NCBI GenBank assembly: GCA_002422795.1
Contig: DITJ01000023.1
Span: 1-7,853 of the forward strand
Length of the DNA: 7,853 nt
DNA from: Alphaproteobacteria bacterium UBA6187
Lineage (GTDB): Bacteria > Pseudomonadota > Alphaproteobacteria > Rickettsiales > UBA6187
Reading direction: 5' to 3'
The stretch's first letter is position 1; each line of letters starts with the position of its first letter. The translations under genes and the position numbers were made by a program. Shown in pieces: positions 1 through 6,105 of the stretch. The notes below the pieces were generated by a model that was given only the letters and a program-made list of their open reading frames with translations, searched no databases and was not told the DNA's origin.

Positions 1-80
1 TTATGAAATTTATGAGGTGGCCCTGAGCCGTGAGGCGTGGTGATCTAGAAATAAAGAAACATGTGGTGTATAATATTTCT

Positions 81-114
81 GGATTGCCACAGCACGTCGC
101 GCCTCGCAATGACG
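81..114 (-). repeat. Dispersed CGTCATTGCGAGG-type repeat unit
   Basis: On the minus strand the unit begins CGTCATTGCGAGGCGCGACG and ends GTGGCAATCC. This closely resembles a short interspersed repeat found in many alphaproteobacterial (notably Rickettsiales) and other genomes, typically CGTCATTGCGAGG, a short variable centre, then GTGGCAATCC. The ends form an imperfect inverted repeat (ATTGC at 83-87 and GCAAT at 106-110). The family resemblance is from memory. Copy number in this genome cannot be seen here because only this one copy lies in the window. Confidence 0.6.
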
Positions 115-177
115 TAGTATCGCGACGGCAATTTTAAGCTTGAAACACTGTATATCTGAATTAATATAGAAATTCAC

Positions 178-206
178 TTGATAAATAATCTGCTATTTTG
201 TATGAA
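178..206 (+). promoter_or_regulatory. Candidate sigma70-type promoter for prfC
   Basis: TTGATA at 178-183 (4/6 match to TTGACA) is followed after a 17-bp spacer by TATGAA at 201-206 (4/6 match to TATAAT). This would leave a leader of about 95 nt before the prfC ATG. The region is AT-rich, so chance matches are likely; the spacing is the main support. Confidence 0.35.
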
Positions 207-309
207 TAGCGCATCTTCGGGGCTGCACATCGCCTCTTCTCCAGAGTTTGTTTTATCCGCCTCTCTCTGCGTAAATTACAATTAACTTTCAAAGGCAGGT
301 TTAGACGGC

Positions 310-1926
310 ATGACCAATAGTACAAATGATATTGTTATTACCGCTCCTGTAAAGAAACCATTAAAAAATGAACGCCGCACTTTTGCCATTATATCCCACC
401 CGGATGCCGGCAAAACAACGCTTACTGAAAAATTATTGCTAAATGGCGGCGCAATTCATATCGCAGGGGAAGTAAAAGCACGTGGGGCGCGTCGCCATGC
501 ACAGTCCGACTGGATGGATATGGAGCGCAAGCGCGGAATTTCCATTACCTCTTCTGTGATGACATTCGAGCATAAAGGCATCACATTTAATTTACTCGAC
601 ACACCTGGGCACAAGGATTTCTCGGAAGATACCTACCGTACATTAACCGCTGTCGATTCGGCGGTAATGGTGCTGGATGCCGCAAAAGGAATAGAAAGCC
701 AAACACGCAAATTATTTGAAGTTTGCCGCCTGCGGGATATTCCGATTACCACCTTTATAAATAAAGTTGACCGCGAGGGCCGTGATCCATTTGAAATACT
801 AGAAGAGATTGAAAAAACACTGGCTCTGGATGTCTCCCCTGTCACATGGCCGGTTGGTATAGGTAATGTTTTGCGAGGATTTTATCATCTGCATGAAAAT
901 TATTTTATGCCCCATCAGGGAACTTCAGAAACACTGCCTGAACCATTATATGTTAGCGGTACGGAAGACATAAAACTGGCAAAATACCTTACCGAAACAG
1001 AGCGCAATAAATTGACCGAGGATGCTCAACTACTGGAGATGGCAGGCAAACCTTTTGATAAGAAAAGCTACCTGGAAGGACACTTAACCCCCGTATTTTT
1101 TGGCAGTGCACTAAAGAACTTTGGTGTAAATGAGTTGTTGGAAGGCTTATACATCCACGCCCCGGCGCCTGGAAAACAGGCTACCGACAAAAGGGAAATT
1201 TTGCCTGATGAAGATAAAGTTACAGGCTTTGTTTTTAAAATTCAAGCTAATATGGACCCGAACCACCGCGACCGCATTGCCTTTACACGCCTTTGTTCAG
1301 GCACGTTCAAGCGCGGCATGAAACTTAAACATACCCGCACTGATAAAACTCTGGCCGTGCAGGCTCCTGTGTTTTTCCTTTCACGTGAACGCTCACTTAC
1401 AGAAGAAGCACACCCTGGGGATATTATAGGAATTCCTAACCATGGCACATTACGTATTGGCGATACACTTACAGAAGGAGAAATACTAAATTTCAAAGGG
1501 ATTCCAAGTTTTGCACCGGAAATACTGCGCCGCGTTAGGCTTGATGATCCCATGCGCGCCAAGAATTTACGTAAAGCGCTGGAAGATCTGGCAGAAGAAG
1601 GAGTATCTCAATTATTTAAGCCACTGATAGGCTCAAGCTGGCTGGTTGGAGTGGTAGGGCAGTTGCAATTAGAAGTGCTAATGGCAAGGATGGAAACTGA
1701 ATATCAGGTAAAGGCCGGGTTTGAACAAGCACCTTATGAAACAGCACGCTGGGTAACTGCTGGCAATCCTAAAGACCTGAAGGATTTCATCCAAAGGAAC
1801 CATTCAAATATGGCTGAAGACCGTGATGGCCTTCCTGTATATCTCGCCCGCAACCCATGGGATTTGAACCATACGCAGGATAATTGGCAAAAAATAAAAT
1901 TCCATACCACGCGTGAGCAGTTTTAA
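310..1926 (+). CDS. prfC: Peptide chain release factor 3 (RF3), translational GTPase
   Basis: RF3 is a cytosolic ribosome-associated GTPase that recycles RF1 and RF2 from the ribosome after peptide release. The 538-residue length fits the family (about 530). The GTPase domain shows all G motifs: P-loop SHPDAGKT at residues 29-36, switch I RGISITSS at 75-82, DTPGH at 97-101, NKVD at 151-154, and GSA at 265-267 within FFGSALKNFGV. The insert SDWMDMERKRGISITSSVM is characteristic of RF3 rather than EF-G. Domain II and the C-terminal RF3 domain follow, ending in a motif around QLQLEVL. The ATG at 310 is preceded by a weak AGG-containing Shine-Dalgarno (about 289-300) and gives a short N-terminal extension before the G domain. 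The gene stands alone and converges on dnaB. RF3 is patchily distributed and dispensable in many bacteria, so its retention is mildly informative. No frameshift or damage is seen. Confidence 0.97.
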   Translation: MTNSTNDIVITAPVKKPLKNERRTFAIISHPDAGKTTLTEKLLLNGGAIHIAGEVKARGARRHAQSDWMDMERKRGISITSSVMTFEHKGITFNLLDTPGHKDFSEDTYRTLTAVDSAVMVLDAAKGIESQTRKLFEVCRLRDIPITTFINKVDREGRDPFEILEEIEKTLALDVSPVTWPVGIGNVLRGFYHLHENYFMPHQGTSETLPEPLYVSGTEDIKLAKYLTETERNKLTEDAQLLEMAGKPFDKKSYLEGHLTPVFFGSALKNFGVNELLEGLYIHAPAPGKQATDKREILPDEDKVTGFVFKIQANMDPNHRDRIAFTRLCSGTFKRGMKLKHTRTDKTLAVQAPVFFLSRERSLTEEAHPGDIIGIPNHGTLRIGDTLTEGEILNFKGIPSFAPEILRRVRLDDPMRAKNLRKALEDLAEEGVSQLFKPLIGSSWLVGVVGQLQLEVLMARMETEYQVKAGFEQAPYETARWVTAGNPKDLKDFIQRNHSNMAEDRDGLPVYLARNPWDLNHTQDNWQKIKFHTTREQF

Positions 1927-2137
1927 AGTGCAAATTTTATACCGGTTAGATTTAATAGATAATTCAGTACCGTGCGAACTTTTGATATTGCAATTTTTAA
2001 TAATGTGGTATTAGGCTCTGTTAATAAGGTATGGAAACTGCGGTTTTGTGGGCGTGCGTTACTAGAACTCACTCAAAGAATCCTCATTATGCCTATAGGT
2101 CTTTTCCGTTGAGATTCCACTTTAACCATTGCAAAAG

Positions 2138-2155
2138 TTAATCACGTGTGATTAA
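2138..2155. repeat. Small palindrome over the dnaB stop codon
   Basis: TTAATCAC (2138-2145) and GTGATTAA (2148-2155) form perfect 8-bp inverted arms around a 2-bp centre. The dnaB stop codon (2152-2154 on the plus strand) lies in one arm. On the minus strand the palindrome is followed by CTTTTGC, a poor U-tract. It could be a weak terminator or a protein-binding dyad. The loop is too short for a hairpin using all pairs, so an operator-like dyad is equally possible. Confidence 0.35.
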
Positions 2156-3657
2156 TCATTAAATGTCCTGTTATAATCCTCAGCCAAATCCTCAAATTTT
2201 GTAGTATTTGAATTGAAAAATATCCTTGCTGTATCAACAGGACCATTACGTTGCTTTGCAATTATCACTTCTGTTATATTAGCGCAAGATTTCATCCTAT
2301 CTGCCCAGGCGGTATATTCTGCCGCTTTCTCTTCTGGCGGTTGTTTACGCATTTCATAATATTCTTCACGGTAAATAAACATAACCACGTCGGCATCCTG
2401 CTCAATACTACCAGATTCCCTTAAATCTGAAAGCTGCGGGCGCTTATCTTCTCTTTGTTCTACCGCGCGCGAAAGCTGCGAAAGCGCAACAACCGGCAGA
2501 TTAAGCTCCTTTGCAATCGCCTTTAGCCCTTGGGTGATTTCAGAAACTTCTTGCACACGGCTGCTTTCCGACATCTTGGAAACACCACGCAATAACTGCA
2601 AGTAATCCACCATAATAAGGCTAAGGTTATTCTTTCTTTTTAATCGCCTGGCTCTGGTTCTAAGCGCGGAAATTGAAAGTGCCGGTGTATCATCTATAAA
2701 GAACGGTAAATTATATAATTTCCTGTTGCTCTCCACAATCTTGGCAAATTCTTCATCACGCAAAGTTCCAGCACGCATTTTCGAGGAATCCACGCCTGAT
2801 TCCATTGCAATCATCCTTGCTGCAAGCTGCTCTGATGACATTTCCAGCGAGAAAAATCCAACCGCAGGAGGGTTAGGGTTATCAATGGTCGGCTTAAAAT
2901 TCCTAACCAAATATTTACACGCCTCCATTGCAATATTTACAGCCAGCGCGGTTTTACCCATTGAAGGACGGCCAGCCAGTATAATCAAATCCGAGGCTTG
3001 CATTCCCGCAAGTATTTTATCTAAATCCTTAAACCCGGTTGTTACACCGCTTAGTTTTTCATCACGCTTATGGGCAATATCGGCTTTCTGGATGGCCTCA
3101 TTTAAAGATGTGCGTAATATCTTGAATCCGCTTTCCGCGCTTCCTTCAGAGGCAAGGGTAAATAGTTTTTGCTCGGCCACTTCAATCTGCTCACGGGCAC
3201 TTTTTTCTATTTCATTATCATAGGCATTATTTACGACATCCTCACCAATACCGATAAGCTGGCGGCGCACAGCCAGATCATATATAAGCCTTCCATAAGC
3301 CTCAAGATTCAGTATGCCGGTTGCCTTCCCAGCCAGGCGCGCCAGATATTCAGCGCCACCAATATCTATTAATGCCTTGTCTTTATCAAAATAATTCTTA
3401 AGCGTAACCGGTGTTGCCACAAGCCCGCGATCAATAATTTTCAATATAGCGTCATAAATACGCTGATGCACAGGCTCATAAAAAAGCTCAGAAGAAAGAT
3501 ATTCAGCCACCCTGTTTAATGAATCATTATTTACAAGCACCGCGCCAAGCACGGCCTGCTCTGCCTGTATATTATATGGCGGCTGGCGGTATATTCCTGA
3601 TTTTTCAGTATCACCATCAAGCCTTATTGGTAAAATATTTTCAGTGATAGGTTCCAT
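2152..3657 (-). CDS. dnaB: Replicative DNA helicase DnaB
   Basis: DnaB is the hexameric ring ATPase that unwinds DNA ahead of the replisome, loaded at oriC and contacting primase. The 501-residue protein has the all-alpha N-terminal domain (residues about 26-130, beginning PPYNIQAEQAVLGAVL), a linker, and a RecA-like C-terminal domain. Visible motifs are Walker A GRPSMGKTA at 229-237 (Lys235), the FFSLEMS strand at 268-274 with Glu272, the Walker B IMVDYLQLL with Asp351, and the later LSQLSRAVEQREDKRPQLSDLRESGSIEQDAD block (split here: SQLSRAVEQR, then SDLRESGSIEQDAD). It is uninterrupted: no intein is present, although DnaB is a frequent intein host. A short insertion (about 248-265, Pro/Asn-rich) lengthens it relative to the 471-residue E. 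coli protein. No Shine-Dalgarno is evident before the ATG. It lies downstream of rplI, as in the widespread rpsF-rpsR-rplI-dnaB order, but is separated by 429 bp and a terminator, so it probably has its own promoter. Confidence 0.97.
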   Translation of the reverse strand: MEPITENILPIRLDGDTEKSGIYRQPPYNIQAEQAVLGAVLVNNDSLNRVAEYLSSELFYEPVHQRIYDAILKIIDRGLVATPVTLKNYFDKDKALIDIGGAEYLARLAGKATGILNLEAYGRLIYDLAVRRQLIGIGEDVVNNAYDNEIEKSAREQIEVAEQKLFTLASEGSAESGFKILRTSLNEAIQKADIAHKRDEKLSGVTTGFKDLDKILAGMQASDLIILAGRPSMGKTALAVNIAMEACKYLVRNFKPTIDNPNPPAVGFFSLEMSSEQLAARMIAMESGVDSSKMRAGTLRDEEFAKIVESNRKLYNLPFFIDDTPALSISALRTRARRLKRKNNLSLIMVDYLQLLRGVSKMSESSRVQEVSEITQGLKAIAKELNLPVVALSQLSRAVEQREDKRPQLSDLRESGSIEQDADVVMFIYREEYYEMRKQPPEEKAAEYTAWADRMKSCANITEVIIAKQRNGPVDTARIFFNSNTTKFEDLAEDYNRTFND

Positions 3658-3806
3658 TGGTTATTTTATTTTTTGAAATTATGTGTTTACTTGTTTAAAT
3701 GCGGAATAATATTTTGAGTATTTTCTAGGGAATCAGCGTTTCACTATAGAAATTTCTGCATAAGAAATATCATATCATAGTTATTTTACTTACGAGTTTC
3801 CCATTT

Positions 3807-3905
3807 CGTCATGGCCCGAGTTTGCACTTCCAAACTATAGGGGAGTCCATCTTAAAGCTGGATTCCCCCTATAGTTTTTTGAAGAAAAAAACTCGGGGAA
3901 TGACG
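3807..3905. repeat. 99-bp imperfect palindromic element
   Basis: The outer arms are CGTCATGGCCCGAGTTT at the left (3807-3823) and, read from the right end on the other strand, CGTCATTCCCCGAGTTT; they differ at two positions. Inner arms AAACTATAGGGG...TCCA (from 3832) and TGGA...CCCCCTATAGTTT (3859-3877) also pair, closing on a small loop centred near 3856. The whole unit can fold as one long hairpin. The CGTCATTCCCC and GGAATCCAG words resemble dispersed palindromic repeats of Rickettsiales-like genomes. It lies between genes, not inside a reading frame. Confidence 0.75.
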
Positions 3906-4033
3906 GCAACGGCAAATGCTTAAGTTTAAATTACTACAAACAGCAACAAATACCCTATAGATTTTAATCAATCCGCACAAAACATCTTTTTTATAATAAC
4001 CAAAAATTATGCATAAATCAAAACAAAGGCAAT

Positions 4034-4065
4034 AAAAAAGCCAGGTATTTACACCTGGCTTTTTT
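4034..4065 (-). terminator. Rho-independent terminator of the rpsF-rpsR-rplI operon
   Basis: A perfect 13-bp stem is formed by 4034-4046 and 4053-4065 with a 6-nt loop. Read on the minus strand it is AAAAAAGCCAGGT, loop, ACCTGGCTTTTTT, with a GC core (GCCAGG/CCTGGC) and a closing T-run. It begins about 21 nt after the rplI stop. The A-run on the opposite side makes it potentially bidirectional, but no plus-strand gene ends here. Confidence 0.9.
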
Positions 4066-4086
4066 ATAATTATCTTATAGCTATTA

Positions 4087-4698
4087 TTAAGCCGCTGATT
4101 CTTCAGATTCAGACTCAACTTTCGCTTTTTTGCTCTTTTTAGTGTGCTTGCCTTCTTCAGCTTCAGCAACTTCCACAGCCTCCACTTCAGATTCCTCCTC
4201 AGCTTTATTTTTAGGTGCAAGGAAATCTTTTTTAGCAATTTCAGCTTCACCAGCACTGCGGGCAACAATTACATTAACATTAACAACAACTTCAGGGTGA
4301 AGTGCAACTTTAACAGTGTGAACACCAAGGTTCTTAATTGGGCTGAACTGTACAACATGGCTACGGTTTACTTCAACCGAAGTAGCTTCAGAAGCAGCAA
4401 CTGATATATCCCTTGCAGAAACCGAACCATAAAGCCTGCCATCTTCACCAGCCTGTCTTATCAATACAAAGAACTGGTTTTCAATTTTAGAGCTGCTTTT
4501 CTCAGATTCTTTTTTCTTTTCAAGATTTTCTTTTTCAATCTGCGCCCTTTTAGCTTCAAACTCTATCTGGCTTGCTGCTGTTGCACGGAGAGCTTTGTTT
4601 TTTGGAAGCAGGTAATTACGTGCGTAACCATCCTTCACTTTCACTAAATCTCCTACATTTCCCAGATTTTGGTTATGCTCAAGAAGTATAACTTGCAT
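4087..4698 (-). CDS. rplI: 50S ribosomal protein L9
   Basis: L9 binds 23S rRNA near the base of the L1 stalk and helps maintain reading-frame fidelity. The N-terminal rRNA-binding domain is clear (residues 1-40, MQVILLEHNQNLGNVGDLVK then DGYARNYLLP), followed by a long lysine/glutamate-rich connecting helix (about 41-74) and the C-terminal domain (about 75-150, containing GRLYGSVSARDI at 87-98). At 203 residues it is much longer than E. coli L9 (149); the extra C-terminal part is a low-complexity tail rich in Glu, Lys, Ser and Ala, as often seen in alphaproteobacterial L9. The start has a good AGGA Shine-Dalgarno (minus strand, 4706-4709) 7 nt upstream. It is the last gene of the rpsF-rpsR-rplI operon, with a strong terminator just downstream. 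Confidence 0.96.
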   Translation of the reverse strand: MQVILLEHNQNLGNVGDLVKVKDGYARNYLLPKNKALRATAASQIEFEAKRAQIEKENLEKKKESEKSSSKIENQFFVLIRQAGEDGRLYGSVSARDISVAASEATSVEVNRSHVVQFSPIKNLGVHTVKVALHPEVVVNVNVIVARSAGEAEIAKKDFLAPKNKAEEESEVEAVEVAEAEEGKHTKKSKKAKVESESEESAA

Positions 4699-4714
4699 TT
4701 TTTCATCCTAAAAT

Positions 4715-4781
4715 TAGTTTGTGGTTTGTAGTTTGTAGTTTGCGGTCTCAAGAACTACAAACTACGAACCTACGAACTACA
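4715..4781. repeat. Inverted pair of heptamer arrays in the rpsR-rplI gap
   Basis: The left arm is four tandem 7-mers: GTTTGTG, GTTTGTA, GTTTGTA, GTTTGCG (4717-4744). The right arm is the reverse orientation: AACTACA, AACTACG, AACCTACG, AACTACA (4753-4781). Positions 4728-4740 and 4753-4765 form a perfect 13-bp stem around a 12-nt loop. Pairing continues outward to about 4715/4779 with one bulge (4771). Two outer pairs are G·T on the plus strand, which become A·C mismatches in the operon mRNA. It fills most of the 87-nt gap between rpsR and rplI. Confidence 0.85.
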
Positions 4782-4785
4782 ATTA

Positions 4786-5067
4786 TTATTGTGCAACGAA
4801 CGGCATAAGGGCAAGCATTCTAGCCCTTTTGATAGCCAAAGCCAGTTTGCGTTGTTTCTTAGCAGAAATTGAAGAAATACGGCTAGGCATAATCCTGCCA
4901 CGTTCAGAAACGAAGCGGGAAAGAAGCTCGATATTTTTATAATCAATTTCAGAATTAGGAACTTCTGCAAGCGGGCAACCCCTAGACCTGCGGAAAAACA
5001 CGTTTCTAACTACAGGAACACTTGCTCCTGCGTAACCACCATCAAAATCACTACGACCTTTTGACAT
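4786..5067 (-). CDS. rpsR: 30S ribosomal protein S18
   Basis: S18 is a small-subunit protein that binds 16S rRNA as a heterodimer with S6 on the platform. The 93-residue sequence carries the S18 core from about residue 21, with FFRRSRGCPL, IDYKNIELLSRFVSERG, and RIMPSRISSISAKKQRKL followed by a basic IKRARMLALMPF C-terminus. It is longer than E. coli S18 (75) through an N-terminal extension (MSKGRSDFDGGYAG...). The ATG overlaps the rpsF stop by one base (TAATG on the minus strand) and has a GGAG Shine-Dalgarno inside the rpsF end, 7 nt upstream. This implies translational coupling of the two partner proteins. The following gap to rplI carries a repeat hairpin. Confidence 0.97.
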   Translation of the reverse strand: MSKGRSDFDGGYAGASVPVVRNVFFRRSRGCPLAEVPNSEIDYKNIELLSRFVSERGRIMPSRISSISAKKQRKLALAIKRARMLALMPFVAQ

Positions 5068-5456
5068 TATTCATCTCCGCCTTTTTTCTTATCGCTATAT
5101 TTATCAGCGGGTCTTTCGCCAGCTGGACGCTCACCAGATTTCATAATGATTGATGGTGTAGCTTTATCAATCTCTTCAACCCTTACAGTCATGCTCCTGA
5201 TCACGTCTTCACTAAGACTAAACTGGCGCTGTAATTCTGTCATGGCTTCAGGTGATGCATCAACACCGAACATAACATAATGACCTTTACGGTTTTTTTT
5301 CAAAAGATACGCAAGGCTTCTAAGCCCCCAGTATTCTTTTTTAATAATCTTGCCTTTCATGTCAGTTACAATCTTGCTGAATTTTTCAGAAAGCTTATCT
5401 ACGTCCTGCACAGAAACATCTTGTCGTGCTATAAAAACACTCTCGTATAGAGACAT
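5067..5456 (-). CDS. rpsF: 30S ribosomal protein S6
   Basis: S6 is the small-subunit platform protein that pairs with S18. The 129-residue protein starts with the family pattern MSLYESVFIARQDVS, then has KGKIIKKEYWGLRSLAYLLK and KKNRKGHYVMFGVDA, the typical alpha/beta ferredoxin-like S6 core (about residues 1-97). After RVEEID comes a charged, probably disordered tail with a small internal repeat (GERPAGERPAD). The ATG has a GGAG Shine-Dalgarno (minus strand, 5467-5470) 10 nt upstream. It is the first gene of the rpsF-rpsR-rplI operon. In several bacteria the S6:S18 pair binds its own mRNA leader; no clear copy of that leader structure was recognised here, but the 5' region is short and AT-rich. 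Confidence 0.97.
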   Translation of the reverse strand: MSLYESVFIARQDVSVQDVDKLSEKFSKIVTDMKGKIIKKEYWGLRSLAYLLKKNRKGHYVMFGVDASPEAMTELQRQFSLSEDVIRSMTVRVEEIDKATPSIIMKSGERPAGERPADKYSDKKKGGDE

Positions 5457-5494
5457 GCTGCTTAAACTCCATTCTTGTTTAAAAAGAGAGCATC

Positions 5495-5522
5495 AAAATA
5501 CATATTTAATAAGTATATGCAA
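5495..5522 (-). promoter_or_regulatory. rpsF: Candidate promoter of the rpsF operon
   Basis: On the minus strand TTGCAT (plus 5517-5522) and TATTTT (plus 5495-5500) are separated by 16 bp and lie about 40 nt before the rpsF start. Each is a 4/6 match to its sigma70 consensus (TTGACA, TATAAT). AT-richness makes chance matches likely, but some promoter for this operon must lie in this divergent region. Confidence 0.35.
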
Positions 5523-5529
5523 GAAGAGT

Positions 5530-5558
5530 TTTACTAAATATCATAAAAATATTATAAA
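5530..5558 (+). promoter_or_regulatory. Candidate promoter of yggT
   Basis: TTTACT at 5530-5535 (4/6 match) and TATAAA at 5553-5558 (5/6 match) are spaced by 17 bp, about 88 nt before the yggT ATG. It sits back-to-back with the candidate rpsF promoter in the 189-bp divergent spacer. Support is motif and spacing only. Confidence 0.4.
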
Positions 5559-5645
5559 AAACCCATATATGTATTGCATAAGGGTAGTTTTGGATGGTAA
5601 ATTAAGGAAAATTTTTTAAATAAATTATCATACCGGGCATATTTC

Positions 5646-5936
5646 ATGAATATAAATCCATTTATTGACCTAATCGTAGCAATCCTCGACCTTTACTGGT
5701 GGGTTTTAATGTTCTGGATTGTTATAAGCTGGCTAACTTCTTTCGGGGTAATTAACCGCTTTAATCCTGTTGTGGTTAAAATTTCAGACATACTACATAA
5801 ACTTACCGAGCCTGTGCTGGGCAGGATAAGGCGTTATATGCCAGATTTAAGTGGCATCGACCTTTCCCCGGTTGTGGTGCTATTGGCTATATGGTTCATC
5901 AAAAGGGTGCTTTATACTTATTTATATAAGATATAA
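5646..5936 (+). CDS. YggT family integral membrane protein
   Basis: This 96-residue protein matches the small YggT family (YGGT domain) of inner-membrane proteins, found widely in bacteria and related to the plastid CCB3/YlmG proteins. The exact role is not established; YlmG-type members are linked to cell division, membrane organisation or cofactor assembly, and some yggT genes are linked to osmotic tolerance. Two hydrophobic segments are clear (about residues 7-31 and 73-93). They flank the conserved stretch LTEPVLGRIRRYMPDLSGID at 53-72, in which the basic IRR and the GIDLSP motif are family hallmarks. No signal peptide is needed; the first helix anchors it. No strong Shine-Dalgarno is seen. 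It is divergent from rpsF, and its stop codon lies inside a strong hairpin. Confidence 0.9.
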   Translation: MNINPFIDLIVAILDLYWWVLMFWIVISWLTSFGVINRFNPVVVKISDILHKLTEPVLGRIRRYMPDLSGIDLSPVVVLLAIWFIKRVLYTYLYKI

Positions 5937-5962
5937 CAATGTGTTCTACGTTGTTATATCTT
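5928..5962 (+). repeat. Hairpin overlapping the yggT stop codon
   Basis: AAGATATAACAA (5928-5939) pairs perfectly with TTGTTATATCTT (5951-5962). Three further pairs inward (one G·U) extend the stem to 15 bp with a 5-nt loop GTTCT. The yggT TAA (5934-5936) lies in the left arm. There is no T-run after it, so it is not a standard rho-independent terminator. It may protect the 3' end of the mRNA or be a small palindromic repeat. Confidence 0.7.
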
Positions 5963-6007
5963 GCGTCAGGATTAAATAGTGTTTCACTTTTAGGTAACTA
6001 TACCATA

Positions 6008-6060
6008 TAGGCACTGTTAGCAAATTCGCTACGTTATAGCGAATTTGCTAACAGTGCCTA
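6008..6060. repeat. Perfect 24-bp inverted repeat, possible mini-element
   Basis: The arms 6008-6031 (beginning TAGGCACTGTTAGC) and 6037-6060 (ending GCTAACAGTGCCTA) are perfect reverse complements with a 5-nt loop CGTTA. If the element proper starts at GGCAC, it is flanked on both sides by TA, as expected from a TA target-site duplication. GGCACTGTTAGCAAA resembles the terminal repeats of several insertion-sequence families that begin GGCnCTGTT. No T-run follows, so a terminator role is less likely. It lies between yggT and the dehydratase gene. Confidence 0.75.
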
Positions 6061-6105
6061 ACATAAGTATGGAGTCATCAACTGGATTTTACGCAGTAGA
6101 ATTAT

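Larger units (their letters stand above)
1..309. other. Intergenic region upstream of prfC, no gene recognised
   Basis: No open frame with recognisable protein content is visible on either strand in this stretch. It holds a dispersed-repeat-like unit near 81-114 and a candidate sigma70-type promoter near 178-206. The gene to the left of the window, if any, cannot be identified because nothing coding enters from position 1 in a recognisable way. Confidence 0.6.
3658..4086. other. Spacer between rplI and dnaB, non-coding
   Basis: No recognisable gene lies here. From left to right it holds an AT-rich stretch upstream of dnaB that should contain its promoter, the 99-bp palindrome at 3807-3905, a featureless AT-rich segment (about 3906-4030), and the rplI terminator. 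The open frame on the minus strand that crosses 3852-4086 is lysine/leucine-rich, overlaps rplI out of frame and runs through the palindrome, so it is not credible as a gene. Confidence 0.6.

Noticed and set aside
1242..1562. Minus-strand open frame inside prfC
   Set aside because: Antisense shadow of RF3 domain II; serine/arginine-rich, no family resemblance.
2726..3223. Plus-strand open frame of 165 codons inside dnaB
   Set aside because: Antisense to well-conserved DnaB motifs and with no recognisable protein content.
3949..3960. Extra CCCTATAG word after the palindrome, considered as part of the repeat
   Set aside because: It is only 8 bases, with no matching arm nearby; probably coincidence or a minor remnant.
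3852..4268. Minus-strand open frame of 138 codons overlapping the rplI end
   Set aside because: It is a lysine/leucine-rich out-of-frame shadow of the L9 tail, extended through the terminator and the palindrome; no family resemblance.
4717..4781. Heptamer arrays considered as a CRISPR array
   Set aside because: Units are only 7 nt with no spacers and the two halves are inverted, unlike CRISPR repeats.
5350..5619. Plus-strand 89-codon frame across the rpsF start and the divergent spacer
   Set aside because: It overlaps rpsF antisense and runs through the AT-rich promoter region; composition is not protein-like.
6008..6060. Palindrome considered as a rho-independent terminator of yggT
   Set aside because: No T-run on either strand after the stem, and it is about 70 nt past the stop with another hairpin nearer.
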